Below, in pieces: positions 32,214-33,880 of a stretch of 33,880 nucleotides of DNA. Made by a program: the position numbers and the translations under genes. Positions within the stretch are counted from its first letter, which is position 1, and every line of letters starts with the position of its first letter. Origin of the DNA: Paraburkholderia sp. (GTDB lineage Bacteria > Pseudomonadota > Gammaproteobacteria > Burkholderiales > Burkholderiaceae); assembly GCF_024281035.1 (NCBI RefSeq), contig NZ_JAMXLH010000065.1, positions 1 through 33,880 on the forward strand, written 5' to 3'. Under the pieces are notes generated by a model, which saw only the letters and a program-made list of their open reading frames with translations, did not search any database and was not told where the DNA came from.

Positions 32214-33880
32214 TCACACTGCCCAGCAGGAGCAGCCCAGCGCGCCCCAGAAACCCTTCGCATCCGAGGTCGGCAATGCGCGGCTCCACGCGAGCGCATG
32301 CGCATGAGCGTGCACGTTGCATGCACTCGCGCAACCACACATTGCCGCCGCAGCGGCACGCTGTAACGGTGCGCCGCTGCGCTGTTGCGCGGCCCAGCCG
32401 CCGTAGCCTCCGAACGCGTGCACCGGCGACCAGTCGGGCATCGCGGGCGGAATGGGGGCATCGTGTTGCGAGAATGGCCCCGCGCCCCAGACGATCCTGC
32501 CGCCAACGACCGTCAGCAATGCGGTTGTGTCGGCGATATCGTCCTCTGGACACGAAAAGAAGTCGCGGTCCGACACGATCAGATCGGCAAGCTGCCCGAC
32601 CGCAATGCGCCCCTTCCTGCCCTCCTCGTTCGAGAACCAGGTCACGTACTCCGTCCACATGCGCAGGGCCGTCTCGCGGTCGAGCAGATTTCGTTGCGGA
32701 TACATCCGCATTCCGCCAACCGTCTTGCCGCTCACCAGCCACGCAAGCGACACCCACGGGTTATACGAAGCCACGCGCGTCGCATCGGTGCCAGCGGACA
32801 CTTTTATGCCCTTCTCCAGCATCTTCGCGACCGGCGGCGTCGCCTCGGCGGCGCGCGCGCCATATTGCTCGACGAAGTATTCGCCCTGGTACGCCATCCG
32901 GTGCTGAACCGCTATACCGCCGCCGAGCGCCGCGATGCGGCCCATCGAACGTTCGGAGACAGTCTCCGCGTGATCGAAGAACCAGTTGATGCCATCGAGC
33001 GGAACGTCCTTGTTGACCTTCTCGAATACATCGAGTGCGCGACTGATGGTTTCGTCGTAGGTGGCGTGCAGACGCCACGGCCAGCGATTCTGCGCGAGCA
33101 CGCGCACCACGCCTTCGAGCTCCCCTTCCATCTCCGGCGACAGATCCGGGCGAGCGACACGGAAATCCTCGAAGTCGGCCGCGGAAAACACGAGCATCTC
33201 GCCAGCGCCGTTATGGCGGAAGTAATCCGTGCCATCGTGATACTTGACCGTGCGGGTCCAGTTCACGAAGTCCTCTTTCTCGGCCTTCGGTTTTTGGGTG
33301 AACAGGTTGTACGCGACACGCACCGTCATCTCGCCCGCCTCATGCAGCTTGCTGATGACTTCGTAATCCTCCGGATAATTCTGGGAACCGCCGCCCGCGT
33401 CGATGACGCCGGTTACGCCCAGCCGGTTGAGTTCACGCATGAAATGCCGGGTCGAATTGTATTGATACTCGAGCGGAAGTTTCGGCCCCTTCGCAAGCGT
33501 CGTATACAGGAGTGCGGCATTCGGATTCGCGAGCAGCAGGCCCGTGGGATTGCCGGCTGCATCGCGCACAATCTTGCCGCCCGGCGGCTCCGGTGTGTCC
33601 TTCGTGTAGCCGACGACGCGCAGCGCGGCAGCGTTGAGCAACGCGCGGTCGTAAAGATGCAGGATGAACACGGGCGTATCCGGCGCCACCGCGTTGAGTT
33701 CCTCGATCGTCGGCAGGCGTTTTTCCGCGAACTGGTGCTCGGTGAAACCGCCGACCACGCGCACCCATTGCGGTGCGGGCGTGATCGCGACCTGCTGCTT
33801 GAGCATTTCCATGGCGACGGCGAGCGAGCGCACGCCATCCCACCGCAGTTCCATGTTGTAGTTCAGGCCGCCACGGATCA
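32214..33880 (-). CDS. YtcJ-like amidohydrolase (5' end cut by the window edge)
   Basis: At least 554 residues are visible; the frame stays open to the right edge (IRGGLNYN before the first internal Met), so the start and the N-terminal HxH metal motif lie outside. This is the amidohydrolase-3 family: WRLHATYDET, FFDHAETV and SAGTDATR give later metal and catalytic positions, and GQLADLIVSDRDFF the closing beta sandwich. Substrates in the family vary (amides, esters, hydantoin-like rings). The C-terminus has a Cys/His-rich extension (MCGCASACNVHAHAHA ... FWGALGCSCWAV) that may bind metal. It is 136 bases upstream of the VOC-DUF1275-AlgE trio on the same strand. Confidence 0.85.
   Translation of the reverse strand, partial: IRGGLNYNMELRWDGVRSLAVAMEMLKQQVAITPAPQWVRVVGGFTEHQFAEKRLPTIEELNAVAPDTPVFILHLYDRALLNAAALRVVGYTKDTPEPPGGKIVRDAAGNPTGLLLANPNAALLYTTLAKGPKLPLEYQYNSTRHFMRELNRLGVTGVIDAGGGSQNYPEDYEVISKLHEAGEMTVRVAYNLFTQKPKAEKEDFVNWTRTVKYHDGTDYFRHNGAGEMLVFSAADFEDFRVARPDLSPEMEGELEGVVRVLAQNRWPWRLHATYDETISRALDVFEKVNKDVPLDGINWFFDHAETVSERSMGRIAALGGGIAVQHRMAYQGEYFVEQYGARAAEATPPVAKMLEKGIKVSAGTDATRVASYNPWVSLAWLVSGKTVGGMRMYPQRNLLDRETALRMWTEYVTWFSNEEGRKGRIAVGQLADLIVSDRDFFSCPEDDIADTTALLTVVGGRIVWGAGPFSQHDAPIPPAMPDWSPVHAFGGYGGWAAQQRSGAPLQRAAAAAMCGCASACNVHAHAHALAWSRALPTSDAKGFWGALGCSCWAV

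Overview
The window looks like chromosomal DNA of a Burkholderia-type betaproteobacterium (Paraburkholderia or Caballeronia are the best guesses). The GC content is high. Bases 1-272 are the reverse complement of a typical Burkholderia 16S rRNA leader, and the gene content fits: a Burkholderia-type 2-aminoethylphosphonate (AEP) operon, an H-NS protein with a lysine/alanine-rich tail, an AruH-like transaminase and a YtcJ-type amidohydrolase. I see no insertion sequence, phage, tRNA or CRISPR.

Left third (1-7209): the promoter and leader of an rRNA operon point off the left edge; the 16S gene itself lies just outside. Upstream of it and in the same direction is a phosphonate operon: phnS (binding protein), phnT (ATPase), phnU and phnV (permeases), a GntR/FCD regulator and a PhnZ-like HD oxygenase. 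Its control region carries a plausible Pho box and a FadR-type operator palindrome. REP-like hairpins separate phnS from phnT. A DeoR-family regulator lies upstream.

Middle (7210-17669): a UbiB-family protein that has lost the catalytic motifs (pseudokinase), an EamA exporter, an L,D-transpeptidase, nadE, a two-gene unit of a 43-aa membrane peptide and an RRM-like protein, a DUF1993 protein, a divergent LysE exporter/Lrp regulator pair, a small acidic protein, an AruH-like arginine:pyruvate transaminase and a glutathione S-transferase. LysE, Lrp and AruH may together serve basic amino acid export and catabolism.

Signalling and stress region (17670-28523): an orphan NarL-type response regulator, an H-NS/histone-H1-like fusion, a methyl-accepting chemotaxis protein, a two-PDZ HtrA protease, a Na/phosphate cotransporter with a PhoU-like tail, an unassigned radical SAM protein and the quinone oxidoreductase WrbA. 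The stretches at 18599-19216 and 19823-20704 are poorly coding and less GC-rich.

Right end (28864-33880): a same-strand cluster reads YtcJ-type amidohydrolase (cut by the right edge), exported double-VOC protein, DUF1275 membrane protein and AlgE-like outer-membrane protein. The last three are joined by 4-base ATGA overlaps. Together they could form an envelope-spanning uptake and hydrolysis route for an unknown substrate. This cluster and the UbiB-like pseudokinase are the best candidates for something undescribed.
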